A stretch of DNA of 63,245 nucleotides from Deltaproteobacteria bacterium (GTDB lineage Bacteria; Desulfobacterota; Desulfarculia; Adiutricales; Adiutricaceae): contig JAISCZ010000071.1 of assembly GCA_031265205.1 (NCBI GenBank), positions 1 to 63,245 on the forward strand, written 5' to 3'. A program made the position numbers and the translations under genes. The notes beneath the pieces are model-generated. The model had not been told where the DNA came from. It was given only the letters and a program-made list of their open reading frames with translations, and ran no database searches. How positions within the stretch are numbered: the first letter of the stretch is position 1; each line of letters opens with the position of its first letter. Positions 26,553 through 35,607 of this stretch are shown here, piece after piece.

Positions 26553-27158
26553 ATGGCCAGCGTAAAACTTTTCCTCTTTTTCGCCCTCGCGTCGCTTTGG
26601 CTTCTCGCCGCGCCTTTTTCTCCCCTCCAAGCCCAGAACGCCGCGGAACCCGCCGAGCCGCCCGCGACGCCGGCGGAGGGCGCGCCCCCCGAGTCTCCCC
26701 CCAGCGCGGAGGCCGCGGCCGTCCCGGAGCGCCCGGGCCCACGGATCTCCTTTGACGAGCTGCAATTCGAAGGCGGGCTCACGCCGGCGGGGAACACCAT
26801 CAAGCACAGCTTTAACGTCGCCAATCTGGGCGACGAGGCCCTAATTATTGAGCAGGTGATTCCAAATTGCGGGTGCACGGTCGCCAGTTTTGACGATTTC
26901 ATCGCCCCGGGCCAGGTCGGCAAGATCAACGTGAACGTGGATCTCTACCGGGAATGGGCCGGCCAGGAATACCTCAAATCCGTGACCGTCATCTCCAACG
27001 ACCCGGATCTCCCCCGCCAGCGTCTGGCCATGCACGGCAGGATAGGGCCCTATAAGCCCGTCGCCGCGGCCACCGATTCCCTATCGCCTCTCGCCCCGAC
27101 GGGCGGGACCCCGGTCGCGCTCGACGGCGACGCCCCCGCGAACGCCCAGGCGGAATAA
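26553..27158 (+). CDS. Secreted DUF1573 domain protein
   Basis: 201 residues. Signal peptide (LFLFFALASLWLLAAPFSP, cleavage near LQAQNA), a Pro/Ala/Glu-rich linker, then one DUF1573 immunoglobulin-like domain: FDELQFEGG, IKHSFNVANLGDEAL, NCGCTVASFDDFIAPG and SVTVISNDPDLPRQRL. The paired cysteines in NCGC are typical. Family function is poorly known; members are periplasmic or surface beta-sandwich proteins. ATG preceded by AAAGGAA. Its TAA overlaps the ATG of surE by one base (TAATG), so the two are translationally coupled. Confidence 0.82.
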   Translation: MASVKLFLFFALASLWLLAAPFSPLQAQNAAEPAEPPATPAEGAPPESPPSAEAAAVPERPGPRISFDELQFEGGLTPAGNTIKHSFNVANLGDEALIIEQVIPNCGCTVASFDDFIAPGQVGKINVNVDLYREWAGQEYLKSVTVISNDPDLPRQRLAMHGRIGPYKPVAAATDSLSPLAPTGGTPVALDGDAPANAQAE

Positions 27159-27916
27159 TGCGCGTTCTTTTGACCAACGACGACGGCCTAGAGGCCGACG
27201 GGCTCCAGGCGGCCTGGAAGGCCCTCAAAAAAGCGGGGCACGAGGTGGTGGCCGTCGCCCCGGACCGCGAAAGAAGCGCGAGTTCCCACTCCGTGACCCT
27301 GCGCCAACCCCTGACCGTCACTGAAGTCCGCGCTCCCGGCGGCGACTTGGGCTACGCCGTCTCGGGCACCCCCGCGGACTCGGCGCGCCTGGGCGTGGCC
27401 CTCTTCGGGGATCCGCCCTTTGACTTGGCGGTTTCCGGGATCAACAACGATCTCAATTTGGGCTTTGACGCCAATTATTCCGGGACCGTGGGGGCGGCCA
27501 TGGAGGCCTCCTGCCAGGGAGTCCCGGCCATCGCCGTTTCCCTGGCCAAGGTTGAGCCCTACGATTGGGAGCGGGCCGGGGAAATCCTCGTGGACATCGT
27601 CTCCAAGTACCCCTTTTGGGGCGCGCCTCCGGACGTCGTTTTAAACGTCAATATCCCCTTCGATATCAAATCTCCCGACTACGCCTGGGTCGCCGCGCAG
27701 ATCCAGCCCGCCCCGGAAGTTATCGCGCGCGAGCGCCTCGACGCGCGCTCTTGGAGCTGCCAGCGGACCCGGGCGAATATCCCGCCCCGCCTCGACCCCA
27801 ACTCCGACGCCGCGGCCTTCGCCGCGGGGCGAATCGCCATTTCCCCCCTCGTTCCCGTCCGCACCCCCTTAGACGCGCTGGAGCGTTTAGCCGCCGCCGC
27901 GTCCCGCGCGCGCTAG
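27158..27916 (+). CDS. surE: 5'-nucleotidase SurE
   Basis: 252 residues, normal length. Metal ligands NDDG at residues 7-10, the Ser of RERSASSHSVTL and the Asn of VSGINNDLNLG are all present, as is YSGTVGAAMEA. It hydrolyses nucleoside 5'-monophosphates and short polyphosphates. It is coupled to the DUF1573 gene and followed 12 nt later by a J-domain gene. Confidence 0.92.
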   Translation: MRVLLTNDDGLEADGLQAAWKALKKAGHEVVAVAPDRERSASSHSVTLRQPLTVTEVRAPGGDLGYAVSGTPADSARLGVALFGDPPFDLAVSGINNDLNLGFDANYSGTVGAAMEASCQGVPAIAVSLAKVEPYDWERAGEILVDIVSKYPFWGAPPDVVLNVNIPFDIKSPDYAWVAAQIQPAPEVIARERLDARSWSCQRTRANIPPRLDPNSDAAAFAAGRIAISPLVPVRTPLDALERLAAAASRAR

Positions 27917-27928
27917 AAAAATTTCTTT

Positions 27929-28870
27929 ATGTCTCTCCCGGCCGGCAAACTCTCCCGCAATCCCTTCGAAATCTTCGGTCTCACCCAGACTTTGGTGGGA
28001 GAGCTTTCCGAGCGCGAGCTTTTCGGGGTTTTAAAAAGCCTTTACCGCGGCCTTTTGAAGGCCTTCCACCCCGACACCGGCCGCGACAAGGGCGCCGCGG
28101 GCCCCAGCCGCGCCGTGGAACTCAATCTGGCCTTTGAGGCCCTGAACCTGGAAAAAAACCAGACCTCCTTCCGGCGTTACCGCAAGGCCTACCTGGCCAC
28201 CCACCCCTCCCGCGTCCTCCAGAACGCGGCCCTCCTGCGCGACCGCCTCCAATGCCAACTGGCCCGCGAGGAAAGGCTGGCCGAGGGCTTTTTCGGCTAC
28301 CTCCTCCAGGGGGTCTCCCTGGAAGGCCTGGCGGGGGCGGAACCCCCGACCCTCAAGGCCAAGAACGTCCTATTGGGGCTCCAGGACGTGGCCATCAAAA
28401 ACAACGTCCGCCACGCCTCCTGGCTTTTGGGAAGCAATTACAAAAATCTCAGAATCGACCAGGACGGGCTCATCCAAAGCCGGGCCGTGGGCCGCCGGGG
28501 CTTTCTGGCCCTCGAGGACACCTTTCTTTTGGGCTGCGTCCCCAAAAGCGCCGTCTCCAGCATTACCCCCCTTTTGGAGCGCTGCGAGCCCTCGCCCATC
28601 TACAAATGCCCCGCCCTTTCCGAGTTCGATCCTCAGGCCCTCCCCCAGGTGACGGTCAAGAACCTCATCAGCCAGAACAACTTTAAAAAACACCTCCTCT
28701 CCAGCCTCAAGCCCATCCTCCTGGAGAGTTCCTACCTCTTCTCCCTCAACCGCCCGGAATTTCTGGCCTTAGGCCTCATCCGCCTGGAAGGCGTCATCAT
28801 TAAACTGGAGACCCTGCCGACGCCCCGGGACGAGCCGGAAGGCCTCGCGGATCGCAACGCGGCCATCTGA
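27929..28870 (+). CDS. J-domain protein of unknown specificity
   Basis: 313 residues. The N-terminal ~75 residues form a J-domain (NPFEIFGLT..., LYRGLLKAFHPDTGRDKG) with the HPD tripeptide that stimulates DnaK. The rest is helical and unrecognised and lacks the Gly/Phe region and zinc fingers of DnaJ. It is probably a type III J-protein that directs DnaK to a specific client. Twelve nt after surE, so likely in the same operon. Confidence 0.75.
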   Translation: MSLPAGKLSRNPFEIFGLTQTLVGELSERELFGVLKSLYRGLLKAFHPDTGRDKGAAGPSRAVELNLAFEALNLEKNQTSFRRYRKAYLATHPSRVLQNAALLRDRLQCQLAREERLAEGFFGYLLQGVSLEGLAGAEPPTLKAKNVLLGLQDVAIKNNVRHASWLLGSNYKNLRIDQDGLIQSRAVGRRGFLALEDTFLLGCVPKSAVSSITPLLERCEPSPIYKCPALSEFDPQALPQVTVKNLISQNNFKKHLLSSLKPILLESSYLFSLNRPEFLALGLIRLEGVIIKLETLPTPRDEPEGLADRNAAI

Positions 28871-28966
28871 CGCGCCTTAGCCGCGCGCCTCGCCGCGCCC
28901 CTTAAGGGAAGGCCTCCCGCCCGCCCTTTCCCCGCTCGCTCCCGCCCCTCTCCAGAGGAAAAGCCC

Positions 28967-30013
28967 ATGCCCGCGCCCCGTCCCTTAGTCGTCCTTGAGA
29001 TCGGCGGCAACGCCCTCGGCGACGGCCAACTCACGGCGGAAATGGTCCGCGCGGCCGCGCGGCTGGGGGCCCCCGCGGTCAAATTCCAGGCCTTTCGGGC
29101 GCGCGCCTTTATCCACCCGAGCCATCCGGGCTTCGCGGAGCTCGCGCGCGAGGAAACCCCCTTCGCCGTTCTCGCGGACGCCATGGAGCTCGCCCACTCC
29201 TTAGGGATTAAAGCGGGGCTCACGGTCTTCGACCAGGAAGGGGTGGAGTTCGCGTCGCGCCACGACGCCGATTTCGTGAAAATATCCTCCGGGGATCTCA
29301 CCTATCACGCTCTCCTTCGCTTGGCCGCCGCTTCCGGGATCCCCCTAGCCCTTTCCACGGGGGCCTCCACCCAAGAAGAGGTGGAAGCGGCTTTAAGGGT
29401 TGTCGCGGAGACCGGGGCTCGGCTCTGGAGCCTCCTCCAATGCTCCTCGCTCTACCCCACTCCCCCTGAGGCCGCCAACCTCGCGGTAATGGACCGCTGG
29501 CTCGGCGATGGCCTCCCGGCGGGCTTCTCCGATCACACCCTGGGAGTCCAGGGCGCCTTCGCGGCCTTGGCCTTAGGCGCCCGCCTTTTGGAAAAACACT
29601 TTACCGTCGACCGCGCGCTGCCTGGGGGCGACAATTTTATGAGCGCGACCCCCCAGGAAGCGGCGGCCATAGCGCGACGCGCCGCGAAAGCCGAGCGCGC
29701 CGAAAACGCCGCGAACGCGGCGGGGGGCGCGGGCGGCGGCGCCGACCCCCGCTCCACTCCTTATTACGGCGACCCCCAAAAGCGCCTCGGGCCCCTGGAG
29801 CGGCCCGAGCTTATCCGCCGGGCCGCGGTCGCGGCCCGCGCCCTTTCCCGGGGCGCGCCCCTCCACGACGAAGACCTCCTTTTCCAAAGGGTCCCCCCGC
29901 CGCCGGGAGACGAGCCGCTTTTGCGGCCCGACGAGCCCTTCGCGGGGCGCGCCCTCGTCCGCCCCAAGGAAAAAGGCGAGCCGCTTCTCGCGCGCGACCT
30001 CGCGTCCGCGTAA
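28967..30013 (+). CDS. NeuB-like nonulosonic acid synthase
   Basis: 348 residues. N-terminal TIM barrel of the NeuB family: VVLEIGGNALGDG, APAVKFQAF, VKISSGDLTYHALL, LSTGAS, LLQCSSLYPTPPE, GFSDHTLGVQGAF and LEKHFTVDR. The two His residues (SDH and EKH, 21 apart) match the Mn ligands known for meningococcal NeuB. The C-terminal SAF-like antifreeze domain is present (ALSRGAPLHDEDLLFQR ... GRALVRPKEKGEPLL). It condenses PEP with a C6 sugar to make a C9 nonulosonic acid; substrate (sialic, legionaminic or pseudaminic type) cannot be read. GAGGAAAAG site before ATG. Confidence 0.8.
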   Translation: MPAPRPLVVLEIGGNALGDGQLTAEMVRAAARLGAPAVKFQAFRARAFIHPSHPGFAELAREETPFAVLADAMELAHSLGIKAGLTVFDQEGVEFASRHDADFVKISSGDLTYHALLRLAAASGIPLALSTGASTQEEVEAALRVVAETGARLWSLLQCSSLYPTPPEAANLAVMDRWLGDGLPAGFSDHTLGVQGAFAALALGARLLEKHFTVDRALPGGDNFMSATPQEAAAIARRAAKAERAENAANAAGGAGGGADPRSTPYYGDPQKRLGPLERPELIRRAAVAARALSRGAPLHDEDLLFQRVPPPPGDEPLLRPDEPFAGRALVRPKEKGEPLLARDLASA

Positions 30014-30143
30014 CCCCGGCGCGCGAGGCCTTCCACAACCCCTCGCCTTTTGGGGCGAAAAGGCCTAAAATTCAACCCTCCCCCAAGCGGAATCGCTCGC
30101 CTCCCCTTCAAAGCCGCGCGCCCCGGCGCCCCAAGGACTTCAA

Positions 30144-31010
30144 ATGACGAAACCCTTCCTCGCGGGCCTGCCCGTGAGCCACCTTTTTGATCGCGCCAAT
30201 CCCCTGATCCACGAGCTTTTGGACATGGCCGAGATCCTGGAAGTGAAAAATCCCGCCCCGCCCCAATGGCTCCCCCGCGAGCTTCCCGTGGCCTTCCACT
30301 GGGGCTACGGGATCTGCGAAGACGACTTCCGGGAGCATTTTCCCCCGCTGGGCGATTACCTCCGCCAGAACGCGCCCACCCTCTTCAGCTGCGATTTGGG
30401 GCCCTCGGCGCGCCGCCACGAAGGCATTTTGCCCCTCTCGCCCCTCTTGAGCCGGGAGGAGATGCACGAAAGGGCCAAAGACAATCTGCGCCTCCTCCGT
30501 ACCCGCTACGACGGCCCCGTGGCCTTTGAAAATTACAACTATTACCCCACCGGCCTTTACAGCCAAGTCTGCGAGCCGACGTTCATCCGGGAATTTTTGG
30601 AGGAATTCCGCGCGGGGCTGGTTTTGGACCTGGCCCACGCGGCCATTTCCGCCGTCAACATGGGCTATGACGTTTTCGACTATCTCGCCAAGCTTCCCTT
30701 GGACAAGGTGGCGGAAGTCCACCTCTCCAAGCCCTACCTCCCCCCCGAGCCGGGGCGTTTGGGGGTGGACGCCCATGAGGCCCCGGAAGAAAGGGAATGG
30801 TCCTGGCTCGCCTTCTCCCTCAACCTTATCCGCGTGACCGGCGCGAAACCCCTGGTCTTGATTGAGTACTACAAAGACCTTTCCGTTTTGTTAGATTCCA
30901 TGAAACGCCTGCTCAAGGAGCTGGGCGGCTTCGGCGACATACCCGAGGCCTCGGCCCTTGTCCCGCCCCCAGGGGATTGGGCCTTCCACCAGCCCCCCAA
31001 AAGGCCCTAG
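30144..31010 (+). CDS. DUF692-like TIM-barrel protein between NeuB and NeuA
   Basis: 288 residues, cytosolic. The motifs FENYNYYPTGLYSQVCEPTF and GLVLDLAHAAISAVNMGYD, then KVAEVHLSKPYL, recall the DUF692 (MbnB-like) and sugar-isomerase TIM barrels, where Glu, Asp and His residues bind metal at the barrel mouth. DUF692 proteins are best known for modifying peptides, but the neighbours here are sugar-nucleotide genes. A sugar epimerase/isomerase role is equally possible. AAGGA site before ATG. Assignment by pattern, moderate. Confidence 0.55.
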   Translation: MTKPFLAGLPVSHLFDRANPLIHELLDMAEILEVKNPAPPQWLPRELPVAFHWGYGICEDDFREHFPPLGDYLRQNAPTLFSCDLGPSARRHEGILPLSPLLSREEMHERAKDNLRLLRTRYDGPVAFENYNYYPTGLYSQVCEPTFIREFLEEFRAGLVLDLAHAAISAVNMGYDVFDYLAKLPLDKVAEVHLSKPYLPPEPGRLGVDAHEAPEEREWSWLAFSLNLIRVTGAKPLVLIEYYKDLSVLLDSMKRLLKELGGFGDIPEASALVPPPGDWAFHQPPKRP

Positions 31011-31631
31011 AGCCCCCTTTAGGCCCTTTTTAAGCCCGCGGCGCGCCTTCTCTTTGAGCCATCGGAACCAGCCGCGCGGCCCTTTGGCGAAGGGCGCCCC
31101 GGGGCGAACTCGCGTCTTGGCGGGCGGCGCCGGACCTTAGGCGCCAAGCGCGCCTCGCCCAAGTCGCGCGGCGCAATTTCATTTTCGCAAAAATTAAATT
31201 TCCCATTTTTTTAAAATTAGAGCAAAAAAGACGCGTTTGGGGCGATTGACCTTACCGCCACGCCGCTCTCCCACCGCGCGCGCTCGTAAATAATCCGCGC
31301 GCGACATCTTGCGCGAAAGGCGAAAATACCCTATATTTTTAAACGCGAGCGCGCTTCCCTCTCCCCCTTTCCCCGTTTTCGCCTCCACGTCCCCAGCGCT
31401 TCGCCTGGAAAGGGTTTTTTTCCCTAATTTTTTTGTATAAGCGTTGCCGGCGCGGTCGCCGCCAACGCCTTCGCGCCCTTTTCGCTCTTTTTCCCCAAAA
31501 TCCCAAAGGGCGACGCGCCCGGGGGAAAAGACGCGCGCGAGGCGCCACGGGCGCGGCGCGCGCCCTCTCGGGCCAAGCCTCGCCGCGAAAAAAATTTTAA
31601 GGCCTTTTCGCGAGGAAAGATTGAGCGATTT
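31011..31631. other. Gene-free stretch inside the nonulosonate region
   Basis: 620 bp with no supported gene. AT-rich words near 31190-31230 and 31420-31440 could include a promoter for the cytidylyltransferase gene. No clear -35/-10 pair stands out. Confidence 0.4.
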
Positions 31632-32279
31632 ATGATTTTAGGTCTTTTGCCCGCCCGGGGAGGCTCCAAAGGCGTTCCCCGCAAAAACGTCAAGCTAATC
31701 CAAGGACACCCCCTCCTCGCCTGGACCATTAAGGACGCCTTGGATTCCCGCCTCCTGGACGTCTTTACGGTTTCCACGGAAGACGACGAGATCGCGCGCG
31801 TCGCCCAACGGTACGGGGCCAAGGTGCTGACGCGGCCCGCCGAGCTCGCGGAGGACGACGTGCCGAGTCGCGAGGTGCTCTCCCACGCCCTGCGCATTTT
31901 AGGGGGAGACGTCGCGGTCCTCCTCCAGGCCACCAGCCCCGTCCGCCGCCAAGGACTTATCGACCGGGTGATCTCCTATTTTCGGGAAAACCGCTTTGAC
32001 TCCGTGGCCACGGGCTTCTGGTACTATAACTATCCCCCCCACGGGGTGGAACACCGCCGCCAGGACATCAAAAAGGTCTTCGTCAACGACGGCAGCGTCA
32101 TTGTCTCGACCCGAGAAACCGTCTTAAACGGCAGCCTCTTCGGCGCCCGGGCCGGGACCCTCATCACCACCCGCGAAGAGAACGTGGATATTGACGAGGA
32201 TTACGACTTCTGGCTCGCCGACAAAATCATCGAAAAAGGCCTCGCGGAGGGCTGGCTAACCCCCCCCAAAGCCGTTTAG
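31632..32279 (+). CDS. Acylneuraminate/nonulosonate cytidylyltransferase
   Basis: 215 residues. The N-terminal nucleotide-binding signature is LLPARGGSKGVPRKNVK, then TVSTEDDEIARVAQRYGA and LLQATSPVRR, with a C-terminal NVDIDEDYDFWLADKII providing metal-binding acids. It couples CTP to a nonulosonic acid, activating the product of the NeuB-like enzyme for transfer to the cell surface. ATG start with GAGGAAAGA 10 nt or more upstream. truA begins 8 nt after its stop. Confidence 0.85.
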   Translation: MILGLLPARGGSKGVPRKNVKLIQGHPLLAWTIKDALDSRLLDVFTVSTEDDEIARVAQRYGAKVLTRPAELAEDDVPSREVLSHALRILGGDVAVLLQATSPVRRQGLIDRVISYFRENRFDSVATGFWYYNYPPHGVEHRRQDIKKVFVNDGSVIVSTRETVLNGSLFGARAGTLITTREENVDIDEDYDFWLADKIIEKGLAEGWLTPPKAV

Positions 32280-32287
32280 GCGTTTAT

Positions 32288-33088
32288 TTGTCGACTTTCG
32301 CGGAAATCCGCACCGCGCCCTCGCGGAATTTTAAAATAACCGTGGCCTACGACGGTCGAGGCCTCTCCGGTTGGCAGCGCCAAGAAAACGGGGTCACCGT
32401 CCAGGAGCTCCTGGAAGAGGCCGTGGGAAAAGTCTGCGGGCATAGGGTCATCGTCTGGGGAAGCGGGCGCACGGACGCGGGGGTCCACGCGACCGGCCAA
32501 GTCGCTTCCTTCAACACGAGTTCCTCGCGGACCCCCAGCCAGATTATCTTTGGCTCCAACAGCCTGCTCCCCGCCAATATCGCGATCCTCAAAGCCGAGG
32601 AAGCCCCCCCGGAATTTCACGCCCGCTTCAGCGCCACGGGCAAAAAATACACCTACGATTTTCTGACGACCCCCATCCGCCATCCCCATTACGCCTGGAA
32701 GTCCTGGTGGGTCGGCGCCCGCCTGCGCTGGGACAGGGTCGAGGAATGCCTTCCCCACCTGGTGGGGGAAAAGGATTTCGCGACCTTCCGGAGTTTGGGG
32801 AGCCAAGAAAAATCCACGGTCCGCAAGATTTTTCGGGCGCGGCTCCTGAGCCCCGAGCCCGAGCTCAAACGCCTGGAGCTCATCGGCTCGGGTTTTTTGC
32901 GGCACATGGCCAGAGCTATCGCCGGGACGGTCTTTGAGATCGGTCGCGGCCGCGTTACGCCCTTGGATTTTCCGGGGCTTATCGCCTCCCTCAACCGCGC
33001 CTTGGCCGGAGCCGCCGCCCCACCCCAGGGACTCTGCCTGCGGGAGGTCTATTACGAGCCCCTGGAGTTGGCTGATTTTCAGGAATAA
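32288..33088 (+). CDS. truA: tRNA pseudouridine(38-40) synthase TruA
   Basis: 266 residues. Core FKITVAYDGRGLSGWQRQ, catalytic Asp in GSGRTDAGVHATGQVASF, FHARFSATGKKYTYDF and the C-terminal GSGFLRHMARAIAGTVFEIG. It converts uridines 38-40 of the anticodon arm to pseudouridine. The start is TTG 32288; no ATG lies between the preceding stop and the conserved core. Confidence 0.92.
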   Translation: MSTFAEIRTAPSRNFKITVAYDGRGLSGWQRQENGVTVQELLEEAVGKVCGHRVIVWGSGRTDAGVHATGQVASFNTSSSRTPSQIIFGSNSLLPANIAILKAEEAPPEFHARFSATGKKYTYDFLTTPIRHPHYAWKSWWVGARLRWDRVEECLPHLVGEKDFATFRSLGSQEKSTVRKIFRARLLSPEPELKRLELIGSGFLRHMARAIAGTVFEIGRGRVTPLDFPGLIASLNRALAGAAAPPQGLCLREVYYEPLELADFQE

Positions 33089-33875
33089 TGTTCGCGCCGC
33101 CATCCCCGCCTCTCCCGCGCGTATCCCGCGCGGGTCTGGGCGCGGTCGCGAGGCCTCCTCGCGGCCGCGAAAAGCTTAAAAAAGCCAAAAACAAATTTGG
33201 GTCAGATTCGCTTCAGTCCTCTCTCTTAAAAGCGGACGGCGCTCCCGCCATGCCGCGCTTAAGGGCGCGGCTCAAAGGGAGGGAAAACGAGCGCGAATAA
33301 AGATCGCGCGCCGATGTTTTTCTTTAAGCGTTCCCGGCGCCGCGCGGAGCCGCCACGCCCCTTAAACGCGAGTTTTTTTAAGCGCGTTCGTCTGAACGCG
33401 CCTTGCGTTGTCGCGTTTGGCGACAATTGAAAATTAGAGGATACAATTTTAAGCTTGTTTGGAAAACCGCCTTGAAGCGGCGATCTTTCCCCCGCGAAGA
33501 AGAGCTAATCGGCGCGCTTAATAAGCGCCGCCCCGCTCGCGAAGACGCCCACGCGCGAAAGGCCCTCTCGTCAGACTGAAAAAAAGCGCTCCCTCCCCAA
33601 GACATCGCGCCCGTATCATTTAACAGACGCAAAATACATTTTTCCAAAGGGTTTTTTATGAAAAGAGAGTATAATGTTATCAAAGTCCTCTTTTTGGCGC
33701 GCGAAATTAAGCGCGGTTTTCCACCCCTTTTTCAAAAGCGGAGCCGCGCGCTTTCCGCTCCAGGCTTCCATTTAAATTTTCGCGACTCTCTTGTTCTCCA
33801 AACCGCGAAAATAACCCCGCCAGCGATAATATCGCTCGCGGACGCTATCATCGTCGAATCGCGTTCTCTTTCCTC
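33089..33875. other. Gene-free stretch and 5' flank of the duplicated membrane gene
   Basis: No credible gene. From about 33780 the sequence aligns with 34665 onward of the second copy (shared CTCTTGTTCTCCAAACCGCG), so the duplication unit includes this upstream flank. In copy 1 the frame corresponding to copy 2's N-terminal extension is broken by TAA codons. Confidence 0.45.
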
Positions 33876-34433
33876 TTGCTTCAGCCCGCCTCAAGCGAGC
33901 GACAATTGCCTTACAAGGCCAATCGCGAGGTACTCAAATTGTCCGCGACCGCGTCCAAACCTCCACGCCGCAAAACAAAGCCAGGCGAGTTCTTCGCCAT
34001 ATATTTGCTGTGCCTAGTATTAACTTTTTTACTGTTCGTCTACAGTGAAGCAAAACATCCATCCCCCCCGGAATCATTGTACCCCTCAATAATCTATTTA
34101 CATAATTGGTTTTTTTTCGAATATATAACTATTATTCTATCCATTATCGTGTATAAACACGATTTTTTCGCGTTCAGCCGTTTTCTCTTAAAATTTTTTT
34201 TGACGATAGCCTTCCTTGTCTCTATCTCCTCCTTTTATAGTTTGTGCCCAATGTTTACGGATTCTTCCAAGTTCGCGTATTTTATCCGATATGAATTTTT
34301 TGGCGCAATCAATGAATACGCGAAGTTCGTCTCGGATATCCAAACGGCGATGGCGATTGAACTCATAGTTTTTATCGTTTTACTAATCATAGTTGGGAGA
34401 AAAAAAGAGAAAACGCCGCCCTCCACGCCATAA
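33876..34433 (+). CDS. Four-helix membrane protein, tandem copy 1
   Basis: About 185 residues from TTG 33876; the true start is unclear. Four hydrophobic helices: FAIYLLCLVLTFLLFVY, FFEYITIILSIIVY, FLLKFFLTIAFLVSIS and AIELIVFIVLLIIVG. A basic/proline segment PPRRKTKPG precedes helix 1, and the C-terminus is GRKKEKTPPSTP. Between helices 3 and 4 lies LCPMFTDSSKF. Helix positions and the C-terminal tail are shared with the next gene. No family recognised. Probably an inner-membrane protein. Confidence 0.6.
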   Translation: MLQPASSERQLPYKANREVLKLSATASKPPRRKTKPGEFFAIYLLCLVLTFLLFVYSEAKHPSPPESLYPSIIYLHNWFFFEYITIILSIIVYKHDFFAFSRFLLKFFLTIAFLVSISSFYSLCPMFTDSSKFAYFIRYEFFGAINEYAKFVSDIQTAMAIELIVFIVLLIIVGRKKEKTPPSTP

Positions 34434-34445
34434 GGGCGCGCGTTA

Positions 34446-35303
34446 ATGGAGCGCGCTCAAGCCTGTCGCGCTTCCCGTCAAGCTATCGCCCGTCTCCTTA
34501 CGGGGCGTGGGCTGAATCCCGCGAGGGAGCTTCAGGCGGCGCGAGTTCTCTTAAATTTCTTTCTGGAGCGCGGGGCGCGTCCAACGCCATCCCACGGAAA
34601 AAAAAGGAACGCGAAACCTATAAAAAGGCTCAAAAACCAAAACCTTAGACAATACCTTACGCTCTTGTTCTCCAAACCGCGTAAATTTTGCCGTAAGCGA
34701 CAATATTTTTCGCTGTCGACCGCCACGCGATCCCGACCTGATTCGCCACAATTAAGCGCGTCTCAGGCGGGCGAAAGCGGCCTGACAATCTCTAATCGCG
34801 AGGTATTCAAAGCGCCTAAAACCGCGCCTACGCCCCCACGCCGCAAAACAAGCCCCAGCTTATTCTTTGTCTTTTATCTTATTTGCCTTTTTTTAACTTT
34901 TATCTTACGCGTCTCCGCTGAATCTCGCCATCCCTCAGTCATGGCCAAGGCCTTTCCATCAATATACGATTTGCGTAACTTTTTCTTTTGCGGTTATGTA
35001 ATGGTATTGCTATCAATTATCGCGTACCAATACGATTTTATCCATTTTAGCCGTTTTCTGTTAAAGTTTTTTATGTTTCTCGCCCTATTTGGGTCCGCTG
35101 GCGCTTTTTTTAGCCTCTGCCCGTTGTTTACCGATACTTCCAAACTTGAAATCTTCACGTGGATATATTTCAACGTAGACTCCGAGAGTTCTGAACTTGG
35201 CATGAAAACCCTAACTATAATGGCGGTCGAATTCGTCGTTTTTGTTATTTTGGCGTCCATAGCTGGAAGAAAACGCGAAAAAACGCCGCCAACCGCTCCC
35301 TAA
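34446..35303 (+). CDS. Four-helix membrane protein, tandem copy 2
   Basis: Open frame of 285 residues. The part conserved with copy 1 begins near 34790 (SNREVFK, PPRRKTSPS) and contains four matching helices, LCPLFTDTSKL and the tail GRKREKTPPTAP. The long basic N-terminal extension from ATG 34446 has no counterpart in copy 1, where stops interrupt it, so the true start may be an internal TTG or GTG. Unknown function; paralogue by tandem duplication. Confidence 0.55.
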   Translation: MERAQACRASRQAIARLLTGRGLNPARELQAARVLLNFFLERGARPTPSHGKKRNAKPIKRLKNQNLRQYLTLLFSKPRKFCRKRQYFSLSTATRSRPDSPQLSASQAGESGLTISNREVFKAPKTAPTPPRRKTSPSLFFVFYLICLFLTFILRVSAESRHPSVMAKAFPSIYDLRNFFFCGYVMVLLSIIAYQYDFIHFSRFLLKFFMFLALFGSAGAFFSLCPLFTDTSKLEIFTWIYFNVDSESSELGMKTLTIMAVEFVVFVILASIAGRKREKTPPTAP

Positions 35304-35530
35304 GGGCGAGCTATATCTCAAAGCGCTTTAAAAACCTCTCGAACTCCGCGCGCGCCGCCAGTTCTCGCCCGTCGCCTTACGGCGCGGCGCGGGCGGAATC
35401 TCGCGAAGAGGCTTAAGGGGAGAGAATTATTTTTAAAAATCCCTTGTGCCTGATCCGCGGGGCGCTCCCAACGCCACCTCTTTTGGGGAAATAGAGATCC
35501 GCAAAACCTTTAAAATAGGTTAATATAAAA
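35304..35530 (+). repeat. Partial third unit of the duplicated region
   Basis: Aligns with 34437-34630, the flank between copies 1 and 2 (shared TCTCGCCCGTCGCCTTACGG-like and GGAATCTCGCGA-like blocks), but the membrane-protein coding part is absent. It shows that the duplication unit was about 870 bp including its spacer. Confidence 0.55.
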
Positions 35531-35607
35531 AGCGCCCGCGCGCGTCTTTGACCCGCGCCCGCGAGTCTTTCCCCGGAACTATTTATTCGCGTCAAGGCTG
35601 TCTTCCC

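Noticed and set aside
29500-29660. Loss of a metal ligand in the NeuB-like enzyme (DN instead of DH)
   Set aside because: The Mn ligands in meningococcal NeuB are the His of SDH and of the ERH/EKH motif. Both are present here with the same 21-residue spacing.
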